Assembly (NCBI GenBank): GCA_902628835.1
Contig: CACOPD010000001.1
Coordinates: 233,347 to 297,346, forward strand
DNA length: 64,000 nt
Source: an uncultured Alphaproteobacteria bacterium
Lineage (GTDB): Bacteria; Pseudomonadota; Alphaproteobacteria; HIMB59; GCA-002718135
Direction of reading: 5' to 3'
Shown here: piece by piece, positions 40,463 through 51,316 of the stretch
Layout of the letters: each line of letters begins with the position of its first letter
Numbering within the stretch: the first letter of the stretch is position 1
The notes under the pieces: model-generated
Databases searched by the model: none
What the model saw: only the letters and a program-made list of their open reading frames with translations
What the model was told of the DNA's origin: nothing
Program-made: the position numbers and the translations under genes

Positions 40463-42067
40463 ATGAAAGAAAGTTTTGACTATATTATTATTGGTGCAGG
40501 TACTGCAGGTTGCATATTAGCAAATAGACTTTCAGAGAATGAAAATATCAAAGTACTTTTGATTGAGGCTGGGGGCAAAGATACTAATCCTTGGATACAT
40601 ATTCCTGGGGGTTATTTTAAAACAATGCATAATTCTGAAACTGACTGGTGTTTTACAACCGAAGAAGAGGAATTTTGCAACAACAGAAAAATGCTTATCC
40701 CAAGAGGAAAAACGTTAGGTGGTAGTTCATCAATTAATGGCATGCTTTATATAAGAGGTCATGCGAATGATTATAATTATTGGAGACAATTAGGTAATAT
40801 TGGATGGTCTTGGGAAGATGTTTTACCGTATTTTAAAAAATCAGAAGATTATAGGATCTCCAAAAGTGACTTTCATGGAAGTGGTGGGCCAATCAAAGTT
40901 GAAAAAATTAGATCAAAATTTAAATTATTAGATTTATTTTTGGAAGCGTCTCAAGAGTTTGGTTATAAAAAAAATAATGACTTCAATGATGGTGATAACG
41001 AAGGAATGGGTTATTTCCCTATGACAATTGATAAAGGGTATAGATGTAGTGCTGCAGTTGCTTTCTTAAATCCTATCAAAAATAGAAAAAATTTAAAAAT
41101 TATTACTAAGGCACATGTTAAAAATTTAATCTTCGAAAATTTAAAAGTAAAAAATGTAAATTTATGGAAAAACAATGAAGAATTTTCATATTCTGTAAAT
41201 AAAGAAGTTTTATTGTCAGCAGGAACAATTGGATCTCCTCACATATTACAAGCTTCGGGTATTGGTCCAGGTAAATTGTTAAATGAAAATAATATTAGTA
41301 TTGTAAAAGAAATTAATGGTGTTGGAAAAAATTTGACTGATCATTTAATGTTAAGGCCAGTTTACAAAATTAAAAACTTAGAAACATTAAATGACATATA
41401 TCATAGTTTTACAAAAAAATTTTTAACGGGTTTAAATTATTTAATTTATAAAAAAGGACCCTTAACAGTTGGGGCAAGTTATTTATGTGGATTCATTAAA
41501 AGTGATTCTTATTTAGAAAACCCTAATTTACAATTTCATATTTCACCCGCTAGTACTGATTTATTAGGGAAAGCAGGATTACATAAATTTCCAGCATTCA
41601 CTCCTACAATAACAAATATTCGTCCAACAAGTAGAGGTTCAATAAAAATTAAATCTTCAGATACAAGAATTTATCCTCAAATAAAAATGAACTATTTATC
41701 TACTGATGAAGATAGGGAAATTGCTGGAAAATCTATTAAAATTGTAAGAAAAATAGTTTTAGAATCAAAAGCATATAAAAATTATGAACCAGAAGAATAT
41801 AGACCGGGAATACAATTTAAAGATAATGAATCTCTAGCAAAAGAAGCTGGTAAATTTGCAAACACTATTTTTCATCCAGTAAGTACATGTAAAATGGGTA
41901 ATGATGAAAACTCAGTTGTAAGTGATAATCTTAAAGTAAAAGGAATAGATAACTTAAGAGTTGTCGATGCATCTGTGATGCCAACTATAACATCAGGTAA
42001 TACGAATGCCCCTACTATGATGATTGCTGAAAAAGCATCAGACTTAATTATTAACGATCAGAAATAA
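40463..42067 (+). CDS. GMC-family oxidoreductase (choline dehydrogenase-like)
   Basis: DYIIIGAGTAGCILANRLSE FAD motif; GGSSSINGMLYIRGH; C-terminal VVDASVMPTITSGNTNAPTMMIAEKA. Confidence 0.93.
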   Translation: MKESFDYIIIGAGTAGCILANRLSENENIKVLLIEAGGKDTNPWIHIPGGYFKTMHNSETDWCFTTEEEEFCNNRKMLIPRGKTLGGSSSINGMLYIRGHANDYNYWRQLGNIGWSWEDVLPYFKKSEDYRISKSDFHGSGGPIKVEKIRSKFKLLDLFLEASQEFGYKKNNDFNDGDNEGMGYFPMTIDKGYRCSAAVAFLNPIKNRKNLKIITKAHVKNLIFENLKVKNVNLWKNNEEFSYSVNKEVLLSAGTIGSPHILQASGIGPGKLLNENNISIVKEINGVGKNLTDHLMLRPVYKIKNLETLNDIYHSFTKKFLTGLNYLIYKKGPLTVGASYLCGFIKSDSYLENPNLQFHISPASTDLLGKAGLHKFPAFTPTITNIRPTSRGSIKIKSSDTRIYPQIKMNYLSTDEDREIAGKSIKIVRKIVLESKAYKNYEPEEYRPGIQFKDNESLAKEAGKFANTIFHPVSTCKMGNDENSVVSDNLKVKGIDNLRVVDASVMPTITSGNTNAPTMMIAEKASDLIINDQK

Positions 42068-43837
42068 TTATTGAACTACCGTATCTTTAGGATCAATTCC
42101 AGCAACTTCAACTGGTGCCTTCATAGCATCTCTTCTAAAAGGTTCCCCTAACTCTTGATTTAACATTACTTCTATAAAAGTAGTTATACCTTCCATTTGA
42201 TCCTTGCAAGATTGTTGTAGAGCTTCTGTTAGTTCCTCTTGAGTGTGGACTTTAACACCTTTAAAACCGCATGCTTCTGCAATCTTTGCATAACTTAATT
42301 TGGGATCAAGTTCTGTGCCAACAAAATTATTATTGTACCAAAGTGTAGTATTTCTTTTCTCAGCTCCCCATTGATAATTTCTAAAGATTATCATTGTAAT
42401 ATCTGGCCAACCTTCTCTATTACAAGAAGTCATTTCACTCATGCTAATTCCAAATGCACCATCACCTGCAAAGCCAACAACTGGTGTATTAGGACAACCT
42501 ATTTTTGCTCCAATTACAGATGGAAAACCATAACCACATGGCCCAAATAAACCAGGTGCCAAATACTTTCTGCCATTCTCAAATGTTGGATAAGCATTGC
42601 CGATTGCACAATTATTTCCTATATCACTTGATATAATTGCATCTTGGGGTAATCCTGCTTGAATAGCTCGCCATGCCATTCTTGGTGACATTTTTTCTGG
42701 TTCTCTATCTCGTGAATCTTTATTCCAAGATGTGCCAGGATCATCTTCTTCATGATCAAGACCAGTTAATGTTTGTAGCCAAGCTGACTTTGTCTTATGA
42801 ATTAACTCCTCTCGTTCTTTTCTATCGTTATCACCTGCATTTGTTGTAAGGTTTTCTAAAATTTGTTCTGCAACTAATTTTGCATCTCCACAAATACCAA
42901 CACTTATTTTTTTTGTTAAACCAATGCGATCAGAATTGATATCAACTTGAATGACATCTGCATTTTTTGGCCAATAATCTATTCCATAACCTGGTAAAGT
43001 TGAGAAGGGATTTAATCTTGTACCAAGTGCGAGAACTACATCTGCCTTAGATATTATTTCCATTGCTGCTTTAGATCCATTGTATCCTAAAGGGCCAACC
43101 GCAAGAGGATGTTTGCCCGGAAAACTATCATTATGCTGATATCCGCAAGCAACTGGAGCACTTAATTTTTCTGCAAGTTTTTTACAATCATCAATAGCGT
43201 CAGCTAAAATCACTCCGGCGCCAGATAAAATAACTGGGAATTTTGCATTAGATAAAAGATTTGCGGCTTCTTTAATTGCTTCAATTCCACCAGAAGGCCT
43301 TTCAAATTTGATAATAGGTGGCAGTTCAATATCAACAACTTGGGTCCAAAAATCTCTAGGTATATTTAATTGAGCAGGAGCAGATCCTTTTATAGCTTTT
43401 GAAATAACTCTATTTAAAACTTCTGCAACTCTGGAGGGATCTCTTACTTCTTCTTGATAACAAACCATATCTTTAAATAAATTCATTTGCTCAACTTCTT
43501 GGAAACCTCCTTGACCAATAGTTTTATTAGCTGCTTGAGGAGTAACTAAGAGCATTGGAGTATGATTCCAAAAAGCAGTTTTTATAGGCGTAACCAAGCC
43601 AGTTATACCAGGTCCATTTTGCGCAATGCACATTGCGATTTTACCAGTTGATCTAGTGTAACCATCGGCCATAATTCCGCCGTTTGACTCATGAGCAACA
43701 TCCCAAAATGTTATTCCAGCTTTAGGGAAAAGATCTGATATCGGCATAAATGCTGATCCAATTATTCCAAAAGCGTGTTGAATACCGTGTTTTTGTAAAA
43801 CTTTTACGAAAGCTTCTTCAGTTGTCATTTTTGCCAT
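42068..43837 (-). CDS. xsc: Sulfoacetaldehyde acetyltransferase
   Basis: MTTEEAFVKVLQKHGIQHAFGIIGSAFMPISDLFP, LLVTPQAANKTIGQGGFQEVEQM, YQEEVRDPSR: closely resembles characterised Xsc. Confidence 0.9.
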   Translation of the reverse strand: MAKMTTEEAFVKVLQKHGIQHAFGIIGSAFMPISDLFPKAGITFWDVAHESNGGIMADGYTRSTGKIAMCIAQNGPGITGLVTPIKTAFWNHTPMLLVTPQAANKTIGQGGFQEVEQMNLFKDMVCYQEEVRDPSRVAEVLNRVISKAIKGSAPAQLNIPRDFWTQVVDIELPPIIKFERPSGGIEAIKEAANLLSNAKFPVILSGAGVILADAIDDCKKLAEKLSAPVACGYQHNDSFPGKHPLAVGPLGYNGSKAAMEIISKADVVLALGTRLNPFSTLPGYGIDYWPKNADVIQVDINSDRIGLTKKISVGICGDAKLVAEQILENLTTNAGDNDRKEREELIHKTKSAWLQTLTGLDHEEDDPGTSWNKDSRDREPEKMSPRMAWRAIQAGLPQDAIISSDIGNNCAIGNAYPTFENGRKYLAPGLFGPCGYGFPSVIGAKIGCPNTPVVGFAGDGAFGISMSEMTSCNREGWPDITMIIFRNYQWGAEKRNTTLWYNNNFVGTELDPKLSYAKIAEACGFKGVKVHTQEELTEALQQSCKDQMEGITTFIEVMLNQELGEPFRRDAMKAPVEVAGIDPKDTVVQ

Positions 43838-43970
43838 AATAAAACCCCTAATATATTATTCTTACCTACATTAAATTAATTATTAAATGAACTACAATAA
43901 TCTTGTTAGTTATTTATTAATTTTATAAAATTCCTATTTAATGAAAAATTAATTATTTACGATTGATAAA

Positions 43971-45803
43971 ATGACGCTTCTTGGACAAGAGATTATTAAG
44001 GCTACATCAAAAACTTTACCAAATCAACCTGGTGTTTACCAAATGCAGGATGATAAAGGTAATATTTTATATATTGGAAAAGCAAAGGTATTATCAAATA
44101 GAGTAAAAAATTATTTATCTCTAAATAACCTAACCAGAAGAATTCAAAGAATGGTTAGTCTAACTAAATCAATGAACTTTTTTGTTACAAATACAGAATT
44201 AGAAGCAATTATCCTTGAATGTAATTTAATTAAAAAACATAAGCCAAGATTTAATGTTCTTCTAAGAGATGATAAATCATTCCCTTATATATTTATTTCT
44301 TCAGAGCATGATTTTCCTAGAATTGAAAAACATCGTGGTCCACAAAAGAAAAAGGGAAGATATTATGGACCGTTTGCAAGTCCAGATGCAGTAAATAGAA
44401 CAATTAATACAATACAACGCATATTTCTTTTAAGATCATGCACAGATAAAGAGGTTAATGCAAGAAATAAATTGTGCTTCAATTATTATCTTAAAAGATG
44501 CTCTGGTCCTTGCGGAGGAAAAATAACAAAAGAAGCCTATTCGAAATTAATAGAGGCAGCAGATGATTTTCTCAGTAGTGGTAATTCTCAAAAAATACAA
44601 AAAAATTTTACAGATCAAATGTATAAAGCTTCAAAAAAAAATAATTTTGAATTAGCGGCATCTTTAAGAGACAGGCTTAAAGCTTTAAAACATATTGAAC
44701 AAAATAATTCAATTAAAATTAAGGATATTAAAAATGCTGACATTTTTGCAATAAAATCAAATGAAGGCAAAACATGCATTTATGGAAGTTTTTTTAGAAA
44801 TAATACTTCTTATGGTGGTAAAGCTTTCTACCCTGATCATGACAACTTATTAGATCATGAAGAAATAATGTTAGGCTTCTTAAATATATTTTATGCAGAA
44901 AAAGATATTCCTGAAACAATTATTACTAACATAGCTATTGATAAAAAAAATAATTCACAAATTTTAGGAAAAAATTTTGATAAAACAAAATTCATTAAGC
45001 CATTAAAAGGGCCTAAAAAAAATTTACTTAAATTTGCAGAAAAAAATTCTAAAATAAATTTAGATATTAAATTAAATAAACTTAAATCTTTTGATAATTT
45101 TAATTTAGAAATTAAAAAAATATTTAAACTCAAAGATGAAATTATAAAAATAGAAGCTTACGATAACAGCCATACATTTGGAAAACATCCTGTAGGTGTA
45201 ATGGTTGCCTATAATCAAAATGGATTTGTAAAATCAAATTATAGAAAATTTAATATTAAATTTGATCTTGAAGAAAACAAAAATAAAGTTGATGATTATT
45301 ATATGATGAAAGAAATGCTTACTAGGAGATTTAGTAATTCAAAATTTCAAGACGAATTAGATTTGCCAAGTTTATTACTTATAGATGGAGGTAAAGGGCA
45401 ATATAATTCAGCAAAAAAAGTATTAGATAAATTAAAAATAGATATACCAATAATTTCTATGGCTAAAGGTGAAGAAAGAGATTCAGGTAGAGAGATACTT
45501 ATACATGATAAATTTACACATAGATTAAATGAAAATAATCCACTTCTTCATTTTTTACAAAATATTAGAGATGAGGTTCATAGATTTGCAATAACAACTC
45601 ATCGATCAAAAAGAGCAAAGATGAGCATTAAATCTGTTTTTGATGATATAGAAGGAGTAGGTCCTGAAAGAAAGAAAATTTTAAAAAAACACTTTGGCAC
45701 AGTGGAGAAATTAAAATTAGCTAGTTTAGATGAATTAAAAGAGGTCAAATCTATACCTGAGTCAATTCTAACAAAAATTTATGAATATTTTCATAGCGTT
45801 TAA
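43971..45803 (+). CDS. uvrC: Excinuclease ABC subunit C
   Basis: GIY-YIG domain, UVR, HhH region; whole-length. Confidence 0.97.
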   Translation: MTLLGQEIIKATSKTLPNQPGVYQMQDDKGNILYIGKAKVLSNRVKNYLSLNNLTRRIQRMVSLTKSMNFFVTNTELEAIILECNLIKKHKPRFNVLLRDDKSFPYIFISSEHDFPRIEKHRGPQKKKGRYYGPFASPDAVNRTINTIQRIFLLRSCTDKEVNARNKLCFNYYLKRCSGPCGGKITKEAYSKLIEAADDFLSSGNSQKIQKNFTDQMYKASKKNNFELAASLRDRLKALKHIEQNNSIKIKDIKNADIFAIKSNEGKTCIYGSFFRNNTSYGGKAFYPDHDNLLDHEEIMLGFLNIFYAEKDIPETIITNIAIDKKNNSQILGKNFDKTKFIKPLKGPKKNLLKFAEKNSKINLDIKLNKLKSFDNFNLEIKKIFKLKDEIIKIEAYDNSHTFGKHPVGVMVAYNQNGFVKSNYRKFNIKFDLEENKNKVDDYYMMKEMLTRRFSNSKFQDELDLPSLLLIDGGKGQYNSAKKVLDKLKIDIPIISMAKGEERDSGREILIHDKFTHRLNENNPLLHFLQNIRDEVHRFAITTHRSKRAKMSIKSVFDDIEGVGPERKKILKKHFGTVEKLKLASLDELKEVKSIPESILTKIYEYFHSV

Positions 45804-45830
45804 AAAATTCTTAATCTACAAAGAATAGAA

Positions 45831-46373
45831 ATGAATATATCAAATATTCTTACAGTAATTAGAATAGCTATAATCCCAATTATAGTGCTTTGTATATATC
45901 TTACAAATCCATACTTTGGCTGGATTGCCTTTATTTTATTTTGTTTAGCTGGAATAACAGATTACTTTGATGGTTATTTAGCAAGACTAAGAAATGAAGT
46001 AACAAATTTTGGAACATTTCTTGATCCAATTGCTGATAAATTATTAGTAGCAGCAGTTATTCTTATTTTAACTTCTAAGGGTGTAATAAAAGACTGGGAT
46101 ACTATTCCAGCCCTAATAATATTATTAAGAGAAATAACAGTATCAGGTTTAAGGGAATACTTAGCAGGGATAAAAATTAGTATACCGGTTTCAAGAATTG
46201 CAAAAGCAAAAACCTTCCTTCAACTAGCCGCACTTGGATTACTTATATTATCCGAGAGTAACCTAAATTTATTATTTATTATTTATTTAGGTAAGACTTT
46301 TCTTTGGATTGCCGGAATTCTAACTCTCTACACAGCCTATGATTATATTAAAGGATCAATAAAACATTTTTAA
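45831..46373 (+). CDS. pgsA: CDP-diacylglycerol--glycerol-3-phosphate 3-phosphatidyltransferase
   Basis: CDP-alcohol phosphatidyltransferase motif DYFDGYLARLRNEVTNFGTFLDPIADK. Confidence 0.95.
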   Translation: MNISNILTVIRIAIIPIIVLCIYLTNPYFGWIAFILFCLAGITDYFDGYLARLRNEVTNFGTFLDPIADKLLVAAVILILTSKGVIKDWDTIPALIILLREITVSGLREYLAGIKISIPVSRIAKAKTFLQLAALGLLILSESNLNLLFIIYLGKTFLWIAGILTLYTAYDYIKGSIKHF

Positions 46374-46374
46374 A

Positions 46375-46620
46375 ATGAGAATTCGATATTTTGCCTGGAT
46401 TAAGGATATAACAAATAAAGAAGACGAAATAATTGATATAAATCACCCTAAAACCATACAAGAATTAAAAAAATATTTAGAAAACTTATATCCAGGGTTA
46501 AAAAAACATTTTTTACAAGATGTTTTAAGATTTGCAGTTAATCAAGAATATGTTTCAGAAGATTTGAATTTAAAACCAATTGATGAAATTGCAATCTTTC
46601 CGCCAGTTAGTGGTGGTTAA
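46375..46620 (+). CDS. moaD: Molybdopterin synthase small subunit
   Basis: C-terminal PPVSGG; MoaD size. Confidence 0.92.
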   Translation: MRIRYFAWIKDITNKEDEIIDINHPKTIQELKKYLENLYPGLKKHFLQDVLRFAVNQEYVSEDLNLKPIDEIAIFPPVSGG

Positions 46621-47036
46621 TGATAAAAATACAAAAAAAAAATTTTAATTTAGAAGAAGAAATAGAAAAAATTAAAAATAAACATTCAGACATAGGGGCG
46701 CTAACTTCTTTTGTTGGGTATGTAAGAGATTTAAATAACAATAAAGATGTAAAATATTTAAATTTAGAAGTTTATCAAGAAATGGCATTTAAGGAATTAA
46801 CAAAAATTGAAAATAACGCTACTAAAAAATGGAGCTTAATTGATACTTTAATTATCCATAGATATGGAAAACTAAATGTTAATGAAAAAATAGTTTTAGT
46901 TAGTTGTTTTTCACAACATAGAAAAGATAGCTTTGATGCTTGTGAGTTTATTATGGATTATTTAAAGAAAGATGCACCATTCTGGAAAAATGAATTTTAT
47001 TATAAAGATAATGAATGGTTAAAAAATTCTAACTAG
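46620..47036 (+). CDS. moaE: Molybdopterin synthase catalytic subunit
   Basis: GALTSFVGYVRD, HRYG, FWKNEFY. Confidence 0.93.
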   Translation: MIKIQKKNFNLEEEIEKIKNKHSDIGALTSFVGYVRDLNNNKDVKYLNLEVYQEMAFKELTKIENNATKKWSLIDTLIIHRYGKLNVNEKIVLVSCFSQHRKDSFDACEFIMDYLKKDAPFWKNEFYYKDNEWLKNSN

Positions 47037-47913
47037 CGTTTTTAACCATATCGCTAAAATCATTCATAAATTTAAAAGTAGTAGTATTATCACCAGTATT
47101 ATATTTAAAATCATCAATAGATTTAATAGGAGTAATTTCTGCAGCAGTTCCTGTTAAAAAAGCTTCATCATAATTTCCAATCTCCTCAGGCATTAAATGC
47201 TTTTCTGTTATTTTAAAACCTTGATTGGTTGCCATTTCAATAACTGTTTGACGTGTAATCCCATTAAGAAAACAATCTGGTATAGGAGTATGGATATTGT
47301 TATCTTTAATAAAAAAAATGTTTGCTCCTGTTCCTTCAGCAACATAACCTCTGTAATCTAGCATCAAGGCATCGTGATAGCCTTTTTTTTCTGCAAATTC
47401 TTTTGACATAGTACAAATAATGTATGGGCCAGAAGCTTTTGCTTCATATGGAGCGGTGTCTGGTGCAGGTCTTTTCCAAGGAGATGTAATTAATCTCAAA
47501 CCTGCTTTTTGATCTTCAATTTTGAAATAAGTCGCCCAATCATCCCAAACAGCAATGGCTACATTAATATTTGATTTACCTGTAGATAAACCCATTTGAT
47601 CTCCACCTCTCCAAGCAAGTGGTCTTACATAACAATTTTTGTAATTCATTTTATCAATAAGTTCGTATTTTGCTTTATTAATTTGATCATGCGTGAAAGG
47701 AATTTCCATTCCAATTATTTCAGCAGATTTAAAAAATCTTTTAGTATGCTCCTCTGCTTTAAAAATCTTACCATTGTAGGCTCTTTCCCCTTCAAACACT
47801 GCACTTGCATAATGAAGACCTTGGGAGATTACATGGGAATTTGCATCCTGCCATGGAATTATTTTACCATTCATCCAAATCCATCCATCTCTATTTTCAA
47901 ATGATTTAAGCAT
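47029..47913 (-). CDS. ilvE: Branched-chain amino acid aminotransferase
   Basis: LHYASAVFEGERAYNGKIF; EGTGANIFFIK; TRQTVIEMA. Confidence 0.95.
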   Translation of the reverse strand: MLKSFENRDGWIWMNGKIIPWQDANSHVISQGLHYASAVFEGERAYNGKIFKAEEHTKRFFKSAEIIGMEIPFTHDQINKAKYELIDKMNYKNCYVRPLAWRGGDQMGLSTGKSNINVAIAVWDDWATYFKIEDQKAGLRLITSPWKRPAPDTAPYEAKASGPYIICTMSKEFAEKKGYHDALMLDYRGYVAEGTGANIFFIKDNNIHTPIPDCFLNGITRQTVIEMATNQGFKITEKHLMPEEIGNYDEAFLTGTAAEITPIKSIDDFKYNTGDNTTTFKFMNDFSDMVKNAS

Positions 47914-47972
47914 GTTCTTTATTAACTTTTTTTAATGACAATTGACTATCAGTGATGCATAATTAAGTCAAT

Positions 47973-48461
47973 ATGGCTGACCTAAATAAATTGTTAACAC
48001 CTCTTTTTTTAAATGAAGGGGAAATTAGGAAGATTATAGAGCTATTATTTTTCTCATATAGAGATTTTACAGAAGGTCCTGATAAAATTTTGGAAAAAAT
48101 AAATTTTGGCAGAGCACATCATAGGGTGATATATTTTGTTGGAAAGCAAAAAAATCTTACAATTAAGGAACTTCTTTCGATATTGAAAATAACTAAACAA
48201 AGTTTGTCTAGAGTATTGAACCAACTTGTAAACGAAAAATATATTATATTATCTGTTGGTGAGGATAAACGTACTAAGAAATTAATACTTTCAAAAAAAG
48301 GTCAAGAATTAGAAAAAAGATTGTCTGAAATTCAAATAAAAAAAATACGTAATGTTTTATTAAAATTTAATGAAATGGATATAAATGGTTTTAAAAAAAT
48401 TTTATATGAGATGGTTAATGATACAAATAAAAAAAAGTTTAATGATATAAACAAATTATAA
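47973..48461 (+). CDS. MarR-family transcriptional regulator
   Basis: wHTH: LLSILKITKQSLSRVLNQLVNEKYI. Confidence 0.9.
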   Translation: MADLNKLLTPLFLNEGEIRKIIELLFFSYRDFTEGPDKILEKINFGRAHHRVIYFVGKQKNLTIKELLSILKITKQSLSRVLNQLVNEKYIILSVGEDKRTKKLILSKKGQELEKRLSEIQIKKIRNVLLKFNEMDINGFKKILYEMVNDTNKKKFNDINKL

Positions 48462-49141
48462 TGATTAAAAATATCTTAATTGTTGATGATGATAAAAGAT
48501 TAAGAGAGCTACTAAAAGATTATTTAACAGAAAAAAAGTTAAAGATATATTTAAGTGAAGATTTTAGTGAAGCAAAAGAAATATTATCATATATAGTATT
48601 TGATCTGATCATTCTTGATAGGATGATGCCAAGTGGTGATGGTATAGGACTAATTGAATTTATAAAAAAACTTTCTAATACTCCAGTAATAATGCTTACT
48701 GCAATGGGCGAAAACAAAGATAAAATTGATGGATTAAAGATTGGAGCAGATGATTATTTGTCAAAACCATTTGAACCAGAGGAGTTATTTTTACGAATTA
48801 AGAAATTATTAAATTTATTTGAAAACCTTAAAAATAATAAAATTAAGATTTCCTTTGGGGAATTTACTTTTGATACATCCAATTTCGTATTACAAAAAAA
48901 TGATAGATTAATTTATTTAACTGAAGGAGAAAACAATTTACTTTTAAAATTAATAAATAAAAAAAATGATATTGTTTTACGGGAAGAACTTGCAGACCAA
49001 GAATTTGATGAAACTGAACTTAGAAAAGTTGATGTTCAAGTTACGCGTTTGAGGCAAAAAATTGAAATAAATGCAAAACAACCTCAGTTTATTAAAACTA
49101 TAAGAGGCAAAGGATATAAATTAATTTGTAATGAAATTTAA
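48461..49141 (+). CDS. OmpR-family response regulator
   Basis: Receiver (IVDDDKRLREL, LDRMMPSGDG) and winged-helix DNA-binding domain. Confidence 0.95.
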   Translation: MIKNILIVDDDKRLRELLKDYLTEKKLKIYLSEDFSEAKEILSYIVFDLIILDRMMPSGDGIGLIEFIKKLSNTPVIMLTAMGENKDKIDGLKIGADDYLSKPFEPEELFLRIKKLLNLFENLKNNKIKISFGEFTFDTSNFVLQKNDRLIYLTEGENNLLLKLINKKNDIVLREELADQEFDETELRKVDVQVTRLRQKIEINAKQPQFIKTIRGKGYKLICNEI

Positions 49142-50433
49142 TGATTAGAAAAATAATACCTTCTACGCTAATTGGAAGATCAATAATTATCATCTTTGTA
49201 CCTATAATTATTATAGTCCTACTCACTTCTTTTGTTTTCTATCAAACCTCATGGAGTATTATTTCTAAAAGACTAACGGAGTCTGTAGCTGCTGATATTA
49301 ATGTTTTAGTAAAATTAATTGATAGTGATCTTACTGATAACGCAGTTAATATAGCAAATCAGGATTTTAAAATGAAAATCAATATTATTAATGATAAACA
49401 ATTATCGTCTTCAAAATTTAGCTTAAATTCTGGAATATTATCTAAGAGATTAAATCAATCCTTAAGTAATTTGAAAAAAAAGTTTGATTATGATCTGTCT
49501 AATCTCGAGGAAGGTGTCCTAATATATATTCAAATTGAGGAAGATATTTTAGAAATTAATGTAGACAAAGATAGATTATATAGTGAATCTGCTTTTGTCT
49601 TTCTGCTTTGGATGATTTTTGCTTCTATAATTCTTTTTTTTATGTCTTATTTTTTAATGAGCAGACAATTAAGACCTCTCAAAAGACTAGCAATAATTGC
49701 TGAAACATTTGGAAGGGGTTTAGACGCTCCAGATATTAAAACTGCAGGTGCATATGAAATAAGGCAAACGGCCAATGCTTTCAATCAGATGAGGACAAGA
49801 ATTAAAAGATTTTTAAAGCAAAGAACAGAAATGCTAGCTGGTGTTAGCCATGATCTTAGAACTCCTTTAACAAGAATGAAATTACAAATTTCATTGATGA
49901 AAGATGAAAAAGCAAAATCTGAACTAGAAGTAGATGTTAATGAAATGACTTCAATGTTAGATAGTTATGTCAGTTTTGTAAAAACAGAATCTCCTGAACC
50001 AATAGAAACAATTATAATAAATGAACTAATTGGAGAGATTGTTAAAACTATTGAAAAAAATAGTGTTAAGTTTTTTGTTAATGAAAACAACACTATTCAA
50101 ACCTCTGGAAGACAAATCCAACTTAAAAGAGCTTTCAATAATATTATTGATAATTCTAAAAGATATGCAAAAAAAATTGAAATAAATCTTTATACAAATG
50201 AAAAAGATTGTGTCATTGAGTTTAATGATGATGGTGAGGGTATACCAAGAGATAAATATGAAGATGTATTTAAACCTTTTTTTACTTTAGATCCCTCCAG
50301 GAACAAACTTAAAGGAGAAAGTGGTTTAGGATTAACTATTACAAGGGATATTATTAGATCACACGGAGGTGATGTTAAGCTTTCCCAGTCAAATTTTGGA
50401 GGCCTTCAACTTAAAGTTTTACTTCCTCTTTAA
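49141..50433 (+). CDS. Sensor histidine kinase (EnvZ-like)
   Basis: TM segments, HAMP, GVSHDLRTPLTRMKLQISLM H-box, GLGLTITRDI. Confidence 0.95.
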   Translation: MIRKIIPSTLIGRSIIIIFVPIIIIVLLTSFVFYQTSWSIISKRLTESVAADINVLVKLIDSDLTDNAVNIANQDFKMKINIINDKQLSSSKFSLNSGILSKRLNQSLSNLKKKFDYDLSNLEEGVLIYIQIEEDILEINVDKDRLYSESAFVFLLWMIFASIILFFMSYFLMSRQLRPLKRLAIIAETFGRGLDAPDIKTAGAYEIRQTANAFNQMRTRIKRFLKQRTEMLAGVSHDLRTPLTRMKLQISLMKDEKAKSELEVDVNEMTSMLDSYVSFVKTESPEPIETIIINELIGEIVKTIEKNSVKFFVNENNTIQTSGRQIQLKRAFNNIIDNSKRYAKKIEINLYTNEKDCVIEFNDDGEGIPRDKYEDVFKPFFTLDPSRNKLKGESGLGLTITRDIIRSHGGDVKLSQSNFGGLQLKVLLPL

Positions 50434-50435
50434 TT

Positions 50436-50783
50436 TTAAAATAATTTTCCCCCATTATTTACTATTTTGTCTGGAGATAATAACACTGGCTCAGATTCTG
50501 TGTCTGGCACACCAAGAACTAATACTTCCGAGGTAATTTTACCAATTTGTTTAGGTTCAAAATTTATTACAGCAATAACTTGCTTGTTAATTAGATCATC
50601 AGTTTTATAATATTTTTGTAATTGTGCTGAAGTTTTTTTGATACCAATTTTATCTCCAAAATCTATTTTCATAACTATTGATGGTTTTTTAAGTTCATTA
50701 TATTCATGAGCCTCAATTACAGTGCCTATTCTTATATCTACATTTTCAAATTCTTTGTTACTAATAAAATTTTGAGAACTCAT
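50436..50783 (-). CDS. tRNA-binding domain protein (CsaA-like)
   Basis: VDIRIGTVIEAHEY and KQIGKITSEVLVLG OB-fold motif. Confidence 0.9.
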   Translation of the reverse strand: MSSQNFISNKEFENVDIRIGTVIEAHEYNELKKPSIVMKIDFGDKIGIKKTSAQLQKYYKTDDLINKQVIAVINFEPKQIGKITSEVLVLGVPDTESEPVLLSPDKIVNNGGKLF

Positions 50784-51316
50784 GAAAATTTTAAAACTTT
50801 TTCGATATTGTTTAAATATTTATCTAAAACACTCATAGTTTTTTCTAAACTTTCATTTTCATCATTAAACCAAGTAAATAGGGTTATATAATAAAGTGCA
50901 AAAATAATTTTTATTTTTAAGGCACCTTGAATACCGTTAAGATTAATATTAGCAAAAGTTGCGATTAAAATTTTACTCTCAATTGATTTAGGAATAAGTT
51001 TTAACACATCTTGTGGCCTGGACATAAAATGATTAATTATATTTTTTACAGAAGCTCTATATTCATTTAATATATCATAACGGGCCATCATAATTTCAAA
51101 TAACATATCTCTTTGTGATGACTTTTCTATATTATCAAGATTTTTTTTTAAGAGAAAATCAAAAAAATCATTGATATTTAGGATTAAATCAATTTTATTA
51201 TTCATATCTCGCACTTTAATATTAGATAAGAAATTTTTAAGATTAATATCTTTTAATTTTTTCTTCTCTAAATATTGTAAAGTTTTTTTTGCTAGAGATA
51301 TTTTATTTTGATTCAC
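50780..51316 (-). CDS. TetR/COQ9-like protein
   Basis: Helical, HTH-like N-terminus and TWFNDENESLEKTMSVLDKYL C-terminus resembling COQ9/TetR-like families. Confidence 0.5.
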   Translation of the reverse strand: MNQNKISLAKKTLQYLEKKKLKDINLKNFLSNIKVRDMNNKIDLILNINDFFDFLLKKNLDNIEKSSQRDMLFEIMMARYDILNEYRASVKNIINHFMSRPQDVLKLIPKSIESKILIATFANINLNGIQGALKIKIIFALYYITLFTWFNDENESLEKTMSVLDKYLNNIEKVLKFS

